From positions 73,803 to 137,802 of the forward strand of contig PDUO01000080.1 in assembly GCA_003008705.1 (NCBI GenBank): DNA of 64,000 nt, given 5' to 3'. Both the position numbers and the translations under genes were made by a program. This stretch comes from Pezicula radicicola. Lineage: Eukaryota > Ascomycota > Leotiomycetes > Helotiales > Dermateaceae. The notes beneath the pieces were generated by a model, which was not told where the DNA came from, did no database searches, and saw only the letters and a program-made list of their open reading frames with translations. Numbering within the stretch: position 1 is the first letter of the stretch; every line of letters begins with the position of its first letter. Shown here in pieces: positions 1 to 10,947 of the stretch.

Positions 1-359
1 GGCCGCTTCGTCACCATCACGTGTTGAATTTTTAACTATGGAATGCATTGTCTGAAAGCCTCTCCTAAACAATAATAACAATGACGCCTTTGGCTGATGA
101 TGGATACGAGCAATCTCAAAGTTATAGTACAGTTACTGAAGTTCCGAAGAAACCCAAGAAAACAGCCATTCAAAAAAGTATCACAATACGTGAAATATCC
201 ATTACAAAATAGCGTATCTATCGATGCAGTTTCTCTACAGTGCTGACCCAGCCCTATCTTGCCCCTAACGCCAATAAATACAATTCATATTATTATCGTC
301 CCATCATCGTGCTATCCTATGCCTCTTTCGCGCCAGTCTTACGCTCTTTGAAAAAAATA
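1..359. other. Intergenic, 3' side of ATG26
   Basis: This AT-rich stretch lies downstream of the ATG26 stop codon and presumably holds its 3' untranslated region. I see no convincing reading frame, RNA gene or repeat here. Confidence 0.5.
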
Positions 360-3300
360 TCACTCACCCCTAGTAGGACTTAACCCCATACTCCTTCTTC
401 CTATACCAGCAGAAGTGGATGATTTAGTACCAGCCATGCTTTCCCAGTCATGAATCCGCTTCACCAATTCGGGATCATTATCATCCCCAATAAATGTCCA
501 GCTCTCTTCATCTCCAGCCTCAAGGGCATCGTCGGACACTGTCTTGCCATCTCTGTTCTTGATAAGAGAACGAGCATATTCTAGGTCACGGTAGATAGAT
601 TGAATTGCTGTATCGACACCGTTCTCCTGTCGAGTCATTAATATTGTCCAAGGTCAATAGAGTTGGGCAGAGAAAACTTACCTTCCTTATCTGCTCCCCA
701 AGGACCCGGGCTTTGACAATCATTCTCTCGCTATGCGATGCTTCCCACAATGCTCGCGAGAACACACTAACATTGAGTTTCCGCAAATAAATGCCTACAC
801 CTAGGTCCTCAACTCTGTTGCCAAAGAAGAACTGGTCTCCGAAGAAGGGCTTGATAATTGTCGGAAGACCAGCCCGTAGACTGGCACCCGTAGTGCCAGC
901 ACCGCCGTGATGGACTGCTGCATCAATCTGAGTAAATAACCAGTCATGTGGTGCTGATCTGATCTGAAGTATTTCGGGTGGGAGAGGGGCTTCAACGTCG
1001 CTGGCATCCTTCTTGTCAAGTCGGTCTGACCATCCTTTGGACAAGATGCAGCGAACATCTGCCTTGAGAACAGATTTGATAATAGTGTTTGTCAAGGCAG
1101 CTGAATCCGAAACAACTATAGATCCAAACCCGATATACACTATCTTCTTGCTATCTTCACGAGCTTTGGCAATGAACGCGTTCAACTCCGGCGGTGGTGT
1201 CCAATCGCCCCCTTCGTCCAGAAACCAGTATCCTGTGACCCGAATCCAGTCACTGTAGTCCAAAGGTGGGATGACGACCGACGGGCTAAAGTTGTAGAGG
1301 AATGGTACCTTGTTAGGCTGCATCTTTTCAAGACTTGTTGCTTGCAAGCCAAGCTCCTTTTTTCTCCATCGATTGACTTGGCCTGAAATTGCCTTCCAGA
1401 AGACATTGTCGAACATGACATACGTAATATAATTATAAGCACCACCCATCTTGTGCTCTGGAACTGCGAATGCATGTGGATAAGCTCGGGTGCGTGTCCA
1501 GGGCATTGAGAAAGCCCTAAAATACGGTATTCCCAGGGCCTCAGCGATGTGGATACCTCCCATGGCACTCGGACTTTCAATCAAAATATCACTGCCCTGA
1601 CTGGCTTTCCACGCAGAAGATAGTAATCCGTCTATCCAACCACGGAACTTTGATGAGGCCTCCTTCAGAAATGAGTACGTGAACATACCATTCTCGATGC
1701 AGATACGCATGAGCTCGGTCGGATCACCATCGACAGGTGCAAATGCAATGCCGTGACTTTCTACCCAATCCTTGAACTCAATATGTGTTGCTATCCTTGG
1801 TCTATGCCCTTCGGCAATGAGTCCTTTGCACAATGCAATATAGGGCTGGACATCGCCTCGAGAGCCTATGGTCAGGCAGGTGATTCGTAGAGATTCTGTC
1901 GGTTTGAAGTTTAATATCGAAGCCCGAGGATCGTCGAATAAGATCGGCGGTGCTTCCTTGTCAAAGGTTTCTGCGTTCTTTGGCAGCTTCATATCATGGT
2001 CAGCGTAGCCATCACTCCTAGCTTGCTGCAGAGCTTTGTGTTCAGCACTTGCACTATCAGCACTTTCCTGCTCTTCCATGGTCAGCAATCCAGATTCTTG
2101 CAGAAAGCGCATTGTCTCCAAATTCTGGAGCAGTGTTACTGCGCAGTCATCTCGAGTATCCGGCTTGTTGAATTCAAAAAAGAGCTCTTCGTGGCCTCTA
2201 ATAACGACTACTAGCCCAGAGTAACCAAATCTAAACCCTTTCTCTTTATCAACATTTAGAACATCCTTCAATGGAAGAATCAACTTGGTTCTAGTGCCTG
2301 GAAGTAGACTTCGGAAGCAGAATGATCTATCGCTGATGTAGATCTTGCCATAAAGTGGTAACACGCGGTGGAGATACCCAAAGTAGGCTGCTTGCAACTT
2401 TTCTGATGTCGGAAGTGCAAAGTGATCTCGAAAGCGACCTGCTGAGACGGTTGTCTGTTCATCATCGCCATCTTCATCATCTGTTGCAAGGCCTTGTGGC
2501 TCGTCATAATGTCTCTTGCCACCCTTCCACATGCCAGCCACCTTCTCTGCATAGCCCATTGACTCTGTTGCAAGCAGACTGCTCATGCGTTTTGAGTGCT
2601 TGTTTAGATATCCTGCGAAGCCTGCAGCTCGCTGCAATGGATATGAACCAGCTTTGACTAGGCTTTGCAGTGTCGGAACGCTCCCTGAGGGCTCAACTGA
2701 GCCAGCATTAGAGCCGTCTACTGAACCTGTAGTAGCGACGTGATGAGGACCATGTGGTCTATTCGCAATATCGAATGCTTTCTGTGTAGCCTGTTCATCG
2801 CCATTCTGAGAACGATGCTCGTCGGCATCATGCTCACGACGACGACGTGTTGCTGAAGCTGATCGCTGAATAGTTGGCGAGAGGAAAACATCACTGCCAC
2901 GCAAGATCTGGCTAGCCGAAGCCTGAGTGTCGTCGCTTACTGATGGGAATGCGCCAGATGATTCTCCAGGCTCCTCCATTGAGTGCACATATGAGTCTGA
3001 GGAGCCTTGCTTCTCAGAAACTCGTCTCTCGCCGAGTCGATTCCTACTAAAGCTGCGTCTGCTGGCGCTCAAGCTGCGCATGGATGGTTCCATGCTTATC
3101 CTACCCAGATCCATACTTCGTCGGCCAAACTTGTTCAGATCTATGCTCCTTCTAAACAAATCGGAGCTTGCTCTGGACATGTCGGTGCTGGCACGAGCGC
3201 TTTGATTCCCAGCTCCTGGAGAAAGCAACGGCGACAAAGTCGCACGTACACTATCTTCTAATGCAGGCGTTGTCGTTGTGTGTATAGGCGGAGGCATTGG

Positions 3301-4882
3301 TGGCTTTTCCTTGGGTTCAGGTACAGAGTTTTGCTTTGATAAGGCTCCTTTAGGACTGTGACTGCCTTCATTTGCTATAGGTGGCATACTCAAAAGGTCT
3401 TCTGGTATTCTTTGAGCAGTAGTGTCTTCCACAAGGATTCTTAGCACGTTTAGGGCCTCTTTGCCAAAACTGAAGAAAGAAAAAAAGTACTAGCACATAA
3501 TTAGTTCAGTTGTGAGAGTAGGAATAACAGGAGCTACAAACCTCGTCAATTGCGTAAGTTTCATCGTTGTCGATAACACGAATCTTGCAAGTATCTGCAA
3601 AATCTACAATCTGGCTATCCTCAATGTCCATAATATTCTCAATAGGCAGGGAGATTTTGACACTGTCGCCATCGTTGTGTGATCGGAATATGATTTTCTG
3701 CAATGCTTTCACCCACTCTTTCGCGCTGGGAGCACTATCCGCTTTGAAGTTGTATTTCCGCTGATGCGTGACGACTGCAAAGTGAGTAGCATCTTTGCCC
3801 TTCTCTTTATCCGCCACACTTGCAGATATGCCATAACGCAGATCAATGTTCCCGCCAGGAAAGTAGAGGTCGGAAGGATCAGAGTAGTATGATAATACGT
3901 CTCCCTTAAGGCGGAACCAATATCGGTTGTACTTAGGATTCCGTTTGCCGGACTTGGAAAGATATCCAGACTTCACCACTTCATTCTACACGAGATTAGC
4001 AACTCCCAGAAGACAAGAATAGTTTGCTTACGGATTTCTTGGGAAGATATGCATAGAAACAAATGTGCTTTGTTGTAATGTACATGTAGCCTTGGAGCAG
4101 AACACTCTTGAGTAGCCAGCACGGATACTCTATTTTTCAGTCAGAAATAAACTATCGAAGGCATAGCAGGACATCTTGCCTTCTATTACTTCCTCCGCTT
4201 GATCAAAGTGGAAAATATCCTTCAGTCTCTTAGCCAAACTACTGGAACCGCCTTCACCTAGAGCGTTTGTGCCAGTATCATCGGTGGAACTTCGAGGAAT
4301 ATCAAAGCTCGGTCGCATGGACAACTCAGCCTTTGCTTCTAGCATCTGGCTCATAACCGGGGTATGTCGAGAGGGGGTTCGGGGAAGCTTTATCGAAGGT
4401 GATTCTGGTGGTGCTGGTTCAGAGGGCGACTCTGGACCAGGAGAACCACTGCGTTTTGACGAGCTTCTCGAGAAGTTCGACTTGGTTTTTGTTCCCAGGC
4501 GTGGTAATGACCGCAGAAGCTTGTTCTCTGAGAATTTCCGCCGGTGCTTGTCTGAAATTATGGTCGAGTCCTTGTCTTGACGAGTCTTATTCACCTGCAA
4601 TTCCGAAGCCGCGCTCGAAGGAGGCTCTGAATCATCCTCATCACTGGACGACTGCTGATCGAACCTGGCATTGAAATCTACCTGCGAGCCAGCTGCTGCT
4701 ATCATGCCAAAGACGGACTGGTTCATGTAGGCGTTGGTGCCATGGGTAGCAGTGCAGTCGTCGTCTGCATCGTCGCCGTCTCGAAATCGCTCTGGGATCT
4801 CCATGGTGACCTGATGGCCCTCCTTTCGTCTCTTGGTCAGTTTGCGCGCAACGCGCTTCTTAAGATCATCATCGGGAGCCAT
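360..4882 (-). CDS. ATG26: Sterol 3-beta-glucosyltransferase (autophagy protein Atg26)
   Basis: UDP-glucose:sterol glucosyltransferase, which transfers glucose to the 3-OH of ergosterol at membranes; in some fungi it acts in pexophagy. I model five exons: 4882-4180, 4129-4032, 3985-3542, 3489-682 and 626-360, giving 1439 aa in one frame, the usual length for filamentous ascomycetes. Visible order: a basic, serine-rich N-terminus; a first GRAM domain (about residues 215-275) split by introns 1 and 2; a PH domain starting at [19 protein letters not shown] (about 270-370); a serine-rich linker; a second GRAM domain (about 770-870); and a GT28/GT1-like catalytic region with SRGDVQPY (about 955) and the sterol-GT box [17 protein letters not shown] (about 1277). 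Intron 1 is GC-AG (gcaaga...tag); the others are GT-AG. The ATG at 4882 is the first in frame and follows a stop-rich leader. It is intact and almost certainly functional. Confidence 0.96.
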
Positions 4883-5359
4883 GGGCGCGTTTGTTGAGTG
4901 AATGAGCTGTTCGTAGGTACCACAGAAGTACGCTCGCTGAGCTGGCCGGCTAAGGCTACTCGTCTGGTCAACGGTTCACTTATCGATAAGGGTCGTCAAG
5001 CTTGCAGCCTCCACACCGACTGACTGTCACATGGGACGGTGATGTGAATGGGCATCAATCAATTGAGGTCATGAGTCAAAAGCAGACGGAGACATTTTTC
5101 TTGCCCCAACAGGGGATTCGGCTGAAGACTATGAGTAGGCAGGTAGCTAGGTAACTAGGTAGCTAGTCATAGTCGTGCGCACTAGACGGAGGGCGCTGGG
5201 AAAAGAAAAAGGATACAGTACAGAATGGTGCTCTGTAGGGAGCAGCTACCTATTATTGTGGAGCTGGGTATTCCTAACTGCGGTGGTTCGGGTGGGCGAC
5301 TGGGGTTCTGGAGCGAGGCAGATTTAAGGTTCAGCCCAATGGAAGACCGTCCAGCCTCG

Positions 5360-5405
5360 TGTAGCCTGTAGCCTGTAGCCTGTAGCCTGTAGCCTGTAGG
5401 CTACA
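5360..5405. repeat. TGTAGCC heptamer array ending in a hairpin
   Basis: Five perfect copies of TGTAGCC run from 5360 to 5394. They are followed by TGTAGGCTACA, so the last heptamer pairs with GGCTACA at 5399-5405 around a TGTA loop. The hairpin has a 7-bp stem. It lies about 480 bp upstream of the ATG26 start. Confidence 0.9.
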
Positions 5406-5546
5406 GCTACAGTAGGTCCTTTCAGGTTGTAGCCGCTCGCTCCGTCGGTTAGCAAATCCCTCCAGGCTCAAAGTGCTTCTACCACTCATCAAACTAACTG
5501 TACCGTATGAATTAGTTTATTAGAGATCGTTTTGATTAGGGCTAGC

Positions 5547-5600
5547 GAGTTATCCAAATCAACTGAGTTACTCAGGTCAAGTAAGGTACTCAAGTCCATC
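5547..5600. repeat. Dispersed 18-bp repeat block, three units
   Basis: Three consecutive 18-nt units at 5547-5564, 5565-5582 and 5583-5600 match the consensus RAGTTACTCAAGTCAAGT; the middle unit is GAGTTACTCAGGTCAAGT. Related three-unit blocks occur at 17243 and 47354, and the large array in the DIM-2 intron uses the same 11-base core. Confidence 0.85.
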
Positions 5601-5771
5601 TCTTATGTCTGCATAGATAACTATTCAAAATGATCTCTTATGAACCAATTCGTACGGTACCTTTCTTTTGTACCTGTTGTACCTTTCGTGTTTTTCGTAC
5701 AAGGCCATTAATTCCATTACATCCTACATGCTCTGAATACTTCCAACAACGCCCAAAAACACTCAACACCA

Positions 5772-7383
5772 TTACATCCACAAGCACAACTTCCCACTGG
5801 CCGTGCCACCAGCAACCCAGTCTTTCGTGGGATGGAATTGAGCAACAGCCGGCACAGCCGTTATGTTATCGCCACCAAGCTGAGCCAGCTGCTCGCCATC
5901 GCTTGTATAAACGTCTACGAATCTATTCATATTTCCAATGACGAATTTCTGGATGCCGTCTTCAGGCTGTTCCTGCCACTGAGGCTTGAGTATGGTAACC
6001 CATCTTCCAGTCTGATTGTTATGCTTGATAATAGCTGTCGGAGCCATAGCATCAGCATCGAGATCATGCCCAACTTTGAAGCTTCCAGCGTCGAGAAAAG
6101 AATGGATTTTAATAGTGTCATCATAGGAAGCGGTGGCAACGTGCCCTGCAGCGGACCATGAGGCGTGTGATACAGACAGGCGAGATTCATGCTCTCCCAA
6201 TAGGATCGGATGTCTGTCATCTCCTTTACCAGTGATTTTCCGTAGGTCCCAGATTTTCAGGGTCCGGTCTAGCGACGCGGTTGCTACAAGATGAGGTTGT
6301 AACGGATGAAGAGAGAAACCACCGATCTTCTTGTCGGTGAGTTGCCAGATCTCATCATCGGACGGTGTACGTATGTCATGTCGGCCGAATGACCCTTCGA
6401 GTGTGGAAAAGTACAGTAGGTTCGCGTCTGAAGAAGGAATAGCAATGCTTGAGATGGGTAGATCCGTGTCAAGGTCTTTGGGTGCGAAGACTTCAACTGC
6501 TACCCCCTTCCGCAAGTCTAGTTTTCGAATCGAAGAATCATACGAGCCGGAATAGAGTGTATTGCCATCCGCCGGGAAAACAAATGATGATATTGACCTT
6601 GAGTGGACCTTAAACGCCGTTACCGCAGGCCCTGTTCCGTCAGCTTCTTCCTCACCCTCGTCGTCGTCTTCTGCCTTAATCCCCGGTGCTGTCTGAGATG
6701 CATCAAAAAGTCCCAAATTTCCCATCTTGTCACCTGCAAAAATGAGCGGTTTGTCTTGTGTTGGGTGAAACCCAAGTGCGTATACTCGCTCGGGTGTAAT
6801 TTTGATGTCTAGCAACAGTCATTAGACTTATAGCAGCAACTAAAGTTTCAAGACACCTACCATTCGGCTCATATCCCTCATACAAGCTCATACCACTTAT
6901 CTTCTCCCGCAGTGCCTTCAACCCTTTGTCCGTGGTCTCTTTTATATCATCCTCAGTAAACGTCCTCATATATGGCTGTGCACCCCTCATGACTCCAGAC
7001 AAAAAGTCGTCTCCTTTAGCCCATTTCTTCCCCTCAACGCCAACATCATTCAGGTTAAGGTCTCCCGAAACGCGTTGTCTCTTGGCTTGATTGGTTGCCT
7101 TTGCAAACTCATATTCCACCTCAGCTTTCCGTTTTGCCGTTTCACTATCGGCCTCAATCCCAGCAATTCTTGAACTCGTTCGCGTTGGCCGAGGTTCTTC
7201 CCTCTTTACTGGCGCCGCTCTTTTCCTAGGCACAGAACTCTTTGGCTTTGCCGCAGGTTTTGGTGTGATCTTCTCGGCCGTGGTACTGAGGTCTTTCAAC
7301 ATAGCCTGGTTGGCGGCAATATTCTCCAATCTCTTGCGCTCAAAAGCACTCATTTCTACCTTCTCCTTCTTCAGTGGCGCCAT
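5772..7383 (-). CDS. CMR1: WD40 protein CMR1/YDL156W family (DNA damage-associated)
   Basis: WD repeat protein of the Cmr1/WDR76 family. Yeast Cmr1 is a nuclear, DNA-binding protein that enters intranuclear quality-control foci on replication stress. Two exons, 7383-6861 and 6808-5772, give 519 aa; the intron (6809-6860) is GT-AG and the junction reads YEPND-IKITPERV, as expected for the family. The N-terminal 190 residues are basic and lysine-rich (PAAKPKSSVPRKRAAP, TSSRIAG), followed by the family stretch GMSLYEGYEPN. Seven WD-like blades follow, for example the one ending KIWDLRK near residue 350. It ends VAGGTASGKLCLWM. The start codon is the only sensible one, with MAPLKKEKVEMSAFERKRLENIAAN typical of the family. 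It is transcribed away from the Mtf2-like gene across a 313-bp shared promoter. Confidence 0.92.
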
Positions 7384-7696
7384 ATCGATTGCGAGTGCGA
7401 TTTGTATTTTCCTGGGTTGAACTGATGTGTTGATTCGGGGTTGAGTCTGGAGGGGATTATTATTATGTCGCGTCGAAAGCGCGACGGGCGCGTAAAGTGC
7501 AATTTGTCTAGGCGAAATGGCCTGTGCACCAAAAGTTTTCTAGACGGCCGAGACAGTCTCAACGAGAAGTATACAGCACTTTTTTTTCAGTAACTTAGCC
7601 TACAATACCGCCCTTTCGCCCTTTACACCTGGCGCTAGTCGATAGATGTCAAATGGTCATTCCTAACTGACATTTCTCTTTACAAATACGAGTCTT
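7384..7696. promoter_or_regulatory. Shared promoter of CMR1 and the Mtf2-like gene
   Basis: A 313-bp head-to-head intergenic region. It contains a GC-rich inverted repeat: GTCGCG at 7467-7472 pairs with CGCGAC at 7480-7485. On the minus strand this gives a GACGCGAC element resembling an MBF/MCB site, which would fit CMR1's link with replication. Regulation by MBF is inference only. Confidence 0.45.
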
Positions 7697-9289
7697 ATGA
7701 TGGCTTCAACCGTCGCCGCAGAAACTCTCCCAACCGCTCTGTCCACGATGTCTACAACAATGATGCCTTTCTTGTATCACACTAGGACCCTCTCAGGTTT
7801 ACGATTCTTGAGAAGCTCTACCGCTGGCGTCCGAGTAACTCCTAAGTTTCGAAGGAAGCTTCACTCTGGCCAACCTCCAGACGAGCCACTACGCCCTTTC
7901 ACCACAATCAAGGAAGACCAGGATCAGCCTCGAGATGATAGCAGCGAAGGAGGGAGAGGATTTAGAGGCGTTAGATTCTTCCCTACACATGGTCTAGAGA
8001 AGACCGCCTCCGCAAATAGGGGACATGGTAGCTTTGTGATTCGTCAAATGAGATCGGACGATAGCGACGCGAAGCTTGAGCATCTTGACGGCATTCCCTT
8101 CGACTCATCTGAGATGGAAGCTTGGGGTGCATCACCAGGATATTTGAAACCCAAAGAGATTGATGACTTAGTCAAAGTTCCTTCTGAGCCGAGCAAAGCT
8201 CGTGAAACCACAATCACTATCGCCGAGAGACACACCTTCCAGCGTATTTTTGCAGATATCTTCGCAAGGTCGCAGCGGGCAGAATCAGCCGGAACAACGA
8301 GCCAGAAAAGTTCGGATATTGCTAATCCAGTGCATCAACGTGAGAGTGCCAAATCGAAATTAAATCAGGTACTTCTTGGTGCCACGTCAACTCAAAGCAG
8401 AGAGGAAATGGAGCGAGCAGTACAACAGTTCCCACCAGCTCTCCGAGCCGCTGCTGCTAGTTCGTTGGGATTATATACTACAACGCCTGATGCTAAGGGA
8501 GAAAAGGAATTTATACAACCTGATCCCTTAGAGCATCTGCGAGAGTCTGAACGTGAACGGGTCGAGGCTTTAATGCGGGCAGCAGAGACTGATTTTGAGC
8601 TCTGGCAGGTGATGGAACGAGAAGTATTCTGCTTAGTGGATAAAATGGGGCTGCAAGAGACGGAGGTGGTAGTAGAAAGTGAGCCGAAGAAGTCTACAAA
8701 GAAAGGAAAGAGGACACCTAAGAAGAAAGCTACAATCGCTGAAGAACTGGATAATCTTAAAAGCAAACAAGATCTTTCCTCTGAAGCTGCCGCAGAGGAG
8801 ACCAGGATTCAGAAAGAAAATGAAGAACAGAGGCACCAGTTGGCAGTACTGGGCCCTCTCTACCCTTCCTTTTTGCTTTTGGGGATGCGGTTATTAGACC
8901 GCTCATTTGCAAAACCATCGCCACTAACTCTCACGCTCCTCCCGAAAATCAAATCTCTCGGCCTCATATCCCACGTCCTCGGCGCCTCCACTGCACTTTA
9001 CAACGAACTGCTCCGCATATACTGGTTCCAACATGACAACTTTACTGGCGTTCTTGAGCTGCTGAACGAAATGGAAGAAGCCGGCTTGAATCATGATGCG
9101 GAGACCTTGGAAATTGTTAATGATATTACCAATGTGCAGACCAGGATTCAACGTGGCCAAAGAGGAGCCACGCTGAAGACACTATGGGCCTTGCCCGAGT
9201 ATGCTCCAGATGAGTTTGCAATTTGGCAAGAGAAGATAAAGGGTTCTGTAGCCACCGGAGGATTATGGCAGGTAGATAATAGGAACTGA
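7697..9289 (+). CDS. Mitochondrial Mtf2-like C-terminal domain protein
   Basis: Single-exon gene of 530 aa. The first 60 residues are rich in Arg/Ser/Thr and poor in acid (TRTLSGLRFLRSSTAGVRV), as in a mitochondrial targeting peptide. The middle is polar and charged, with a lysine tract (KKSTKKGKRTPKKKATI, about 335-350). The last 150 residues (LGPLYPSFLLLGMRLLDRSF through the LELLNEMEEAGL helix pair) look like the Mtf2-like C-terminal domain found in ascomycete mitochondrial gene-expression proteins. Yeast Mtf2/Nam1 couples mitochondrial transcription with RNA processing and translation. The domain call comes from remembered family features, not a search. The ATG at 7697 is preferred to the internal Met2 or Met16-21 because it gives the complete presequence. 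Confidence 0.7.
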   Translation: MMASTVAAETLPTALSTMSTTMMPFLYHTRTLSGLRFLRSSTAGVRVTPKFRRKLHSGQPPDEPLRPFTTIKEDQDQPRDDSSEGGRGFRGVRFFPTHGLEKTASANRGHGSFVIRQMRSDDSDAKLEHLDGIPFDSSEMEAWGASPGYLKPKEIDDLVKVPSEPSKARETTITIAERHTFQRIFADIFARSQRAESAGTTSQKSSDIANPVHQRESAKSKLNQVLLGATSTQSREEMERAVQQFPPALRAAAASSLGLYTTTPDAKGEKEFIQPDPLEHLRESERERVEALMRAAETDFELWQVMEREVFCLVDKMGLQETEVVVESEPKKSTKKGKRTPKKKATIAEELDNLKSKQDLSSEAAAEETRIQKENEEQRHQLAVLGPLYPSFLLLGMRLLDRSFAKPSPLTLTLLPKIKSLGLISHVLGASTALYNELLRIYWFQHDNFTGVLELLNEMEEAGLNHDAETLEIVNDITNVQTRIQRGQRGATLKTLWALPEYAPDEFAIWQEKIKGSVATGGLWQVDNRN

Positions 9290-9479
9290 GGCAGCCAATG
9301 AGAAAATGTATGAAAAGGGCATGCTGAGCCTGTATAATTATATTTTGTAGAACAACTTGTACCATAGCAACCAAAGCCCCTTCCTCCTTCCGCATTTTCG
9401 GTGATACCATCTTGGCTTTTCCATTTATTCTTCTGTCCAATCCAAATACATGAAATCATGCACCAGCAGCACTCTTTTC

Positions 9480-10156
9480 TCACTCCTCACCACTCCTCTG
9501 CTTCCCACCACCCAAGTCCACCTCCTTGAATTTCACTTCCGCATCCCCACCCACCACAGCATGAGCATTAACGTGTGGCTCTTCCGGTGTATCAACAACA
9601 CTCCTCTTCCGAAACAAACTCAAAATACTACTCCGTCTATCCGTGGGACTTGTACCAGGTGAGTAAGACGAGTCGCCTGCGCTAGAACGGCGTCGTATCG
9701 GGTATATCACATCACTTGGTCTCCCTGTACCATCACGTATTAGTCTTTATATCAACATAACAACCATAGCAGTAAGTAAGAAAATAAATTTGTTTTGGAT
9801 ATTCAAATTTCGGTGATTAACAAAATTGTTCTTGATACAGTAGTGCTATATTCAACTAGAGTACAGTAGTATGCAATAGTCCAGGGACGTAAACTCCTGA
9901 AGAGAAGAGACGAAAGGGAAATAAAAAAGATACAAAAAGATGAGAGAAAAGGGAAAGACGAACGAATATTACCAGCCCCACCAATTCCATAACTCTTCTT
10001 CTGTTCAATAACAATAGCACCAGTCGAAGAAGTAGGATTCGACGAAGACATCCTCGCTTTTTGTAACTGTATCTCGCGTCGCTTGTGAGGGTTTTTAGGA
10101 ACCAAGTTTTCGTGTGAGGGATGTCGCGTAGGAATCTTATATGAAGAAGTAGGCAT
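9480..10156 (-). CDS. Small DUF3602/Par32-like protein
   Basis: I join two exons, 10156-9973 and 9724-9480, across a 248-nt GT-AG intron to give 142 aa. The family hint is SYGIGGAGRPSDVIYPIRRRS at the junction: fungal DUF3602 proteins carry repeated short glycine-rich (G-x-G-G-A-G-N/R) motifs, and yeast Par32 of this type acts in TORC1-dependent control of ammonium transporters. The unspliced frame would read GGAGN, also motif-like, but then runs into intron sequence rich in Phe and Leu. The rest is serine-rich and basic (SPTDRRSSILSLFRKRS). The start is the first ATG, followed by a conserved-looking Arg/Lys-rich region. The intron is long for this window, and the model needs RNA evidence. 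Confidence 0.6.
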
Positions 10157-10947
10157 CTGCTTAGCGACTTTCTTAATCCACCGGAGATATTTTGGAAGAC
10201 TTTTATAAGTGCGGTAGATATGGTATGCAAGTGGCAGTTGGTGAAATTCTTGGCTTTCAGATTGTGGACAGTGTCTTCTTGGCGAAGTGAAGTGAAGGGA
10301 AGGGAGTGCAGGTGGTGGTGGTGGTGGGAGAGATAGCTCTTACAGAATAGATTGGTAGAGGTCCCTCTTGGCATACATATAAGTTTAGAGGCGACAGCAT
10401 CACACGATAATTGTTAAACCACTGATCATCACCTTCAGACAAATGACGCACTGGTGAGCTTCTTTGTCCTCTCGATCGAATGGAAGGGCCAAGGCTTATC
10501 GTGTGGCGAGCAACCCCTGCCAAGGCGAGTCAAGCTTTGTGGGGGAAGAGATGCGGGGGTGTTACCTACAGTGCTGTAGGTGTACTGTAATACAGGCCAC
10601 GCCAATTCTGCTAGGGGGTCGTGATGTGGATTAGTGGCTGACTTGATTCGAGTAACGACCTTAGTAGGTAGGTGGCTCACTGATTCTAACTTGACCTTCA
10701 GCGCATGTGATGGCCTGCGTGAAAATCAACTTAGCACCATGCACGTAGTAGAAGCCGGCAAGAGCCCTTATCTGTACCCTTGTCCCTATCTAGCAACAAT
10801 CAATTACAGTACCTATCATTTCAATTAAAGGCCACCTGATATAATCATTAACCATACGTTTGGAATTTCGTTTCGTTTCATTTCGCTATGCTTTGTACCA
10901 CCACTCTATAGGAACTTAATAGCTCTCCTATGTACAAAGTATAATTA
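10157..10947. other. Intergenic: promoter of the DUF3602 gene and 3' side of DIM-2
   Basis: No supported gene. A short GGT-rich stretch lies near 10310-10330 and AT-rich sequence precedes the DIM-2 stop codon. The overlapping small frames here have no recognisable features. Confidence 0.5.

Larger units (their letters stand above)
4883..5771. other. Intergenic: ATG26 promoter and CMR1 3' side
   Basis: No gene is visible. The stretch holds the upstream region of ATG26, a run of TAGGTAGC-like short repeats near 5140-5167, a TGTAGCC heptamer array with a hairpin, and one block of the dispersed 18-bp repeat. The last two are listed separately. Confidence 0.6.

Noticed and set aside
5630..5941. 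103-residue plus-strand frame at the CMR1 3' end
   Set aside because: It overlaps the CMR1 coding sequence antisense and has no features of its own.
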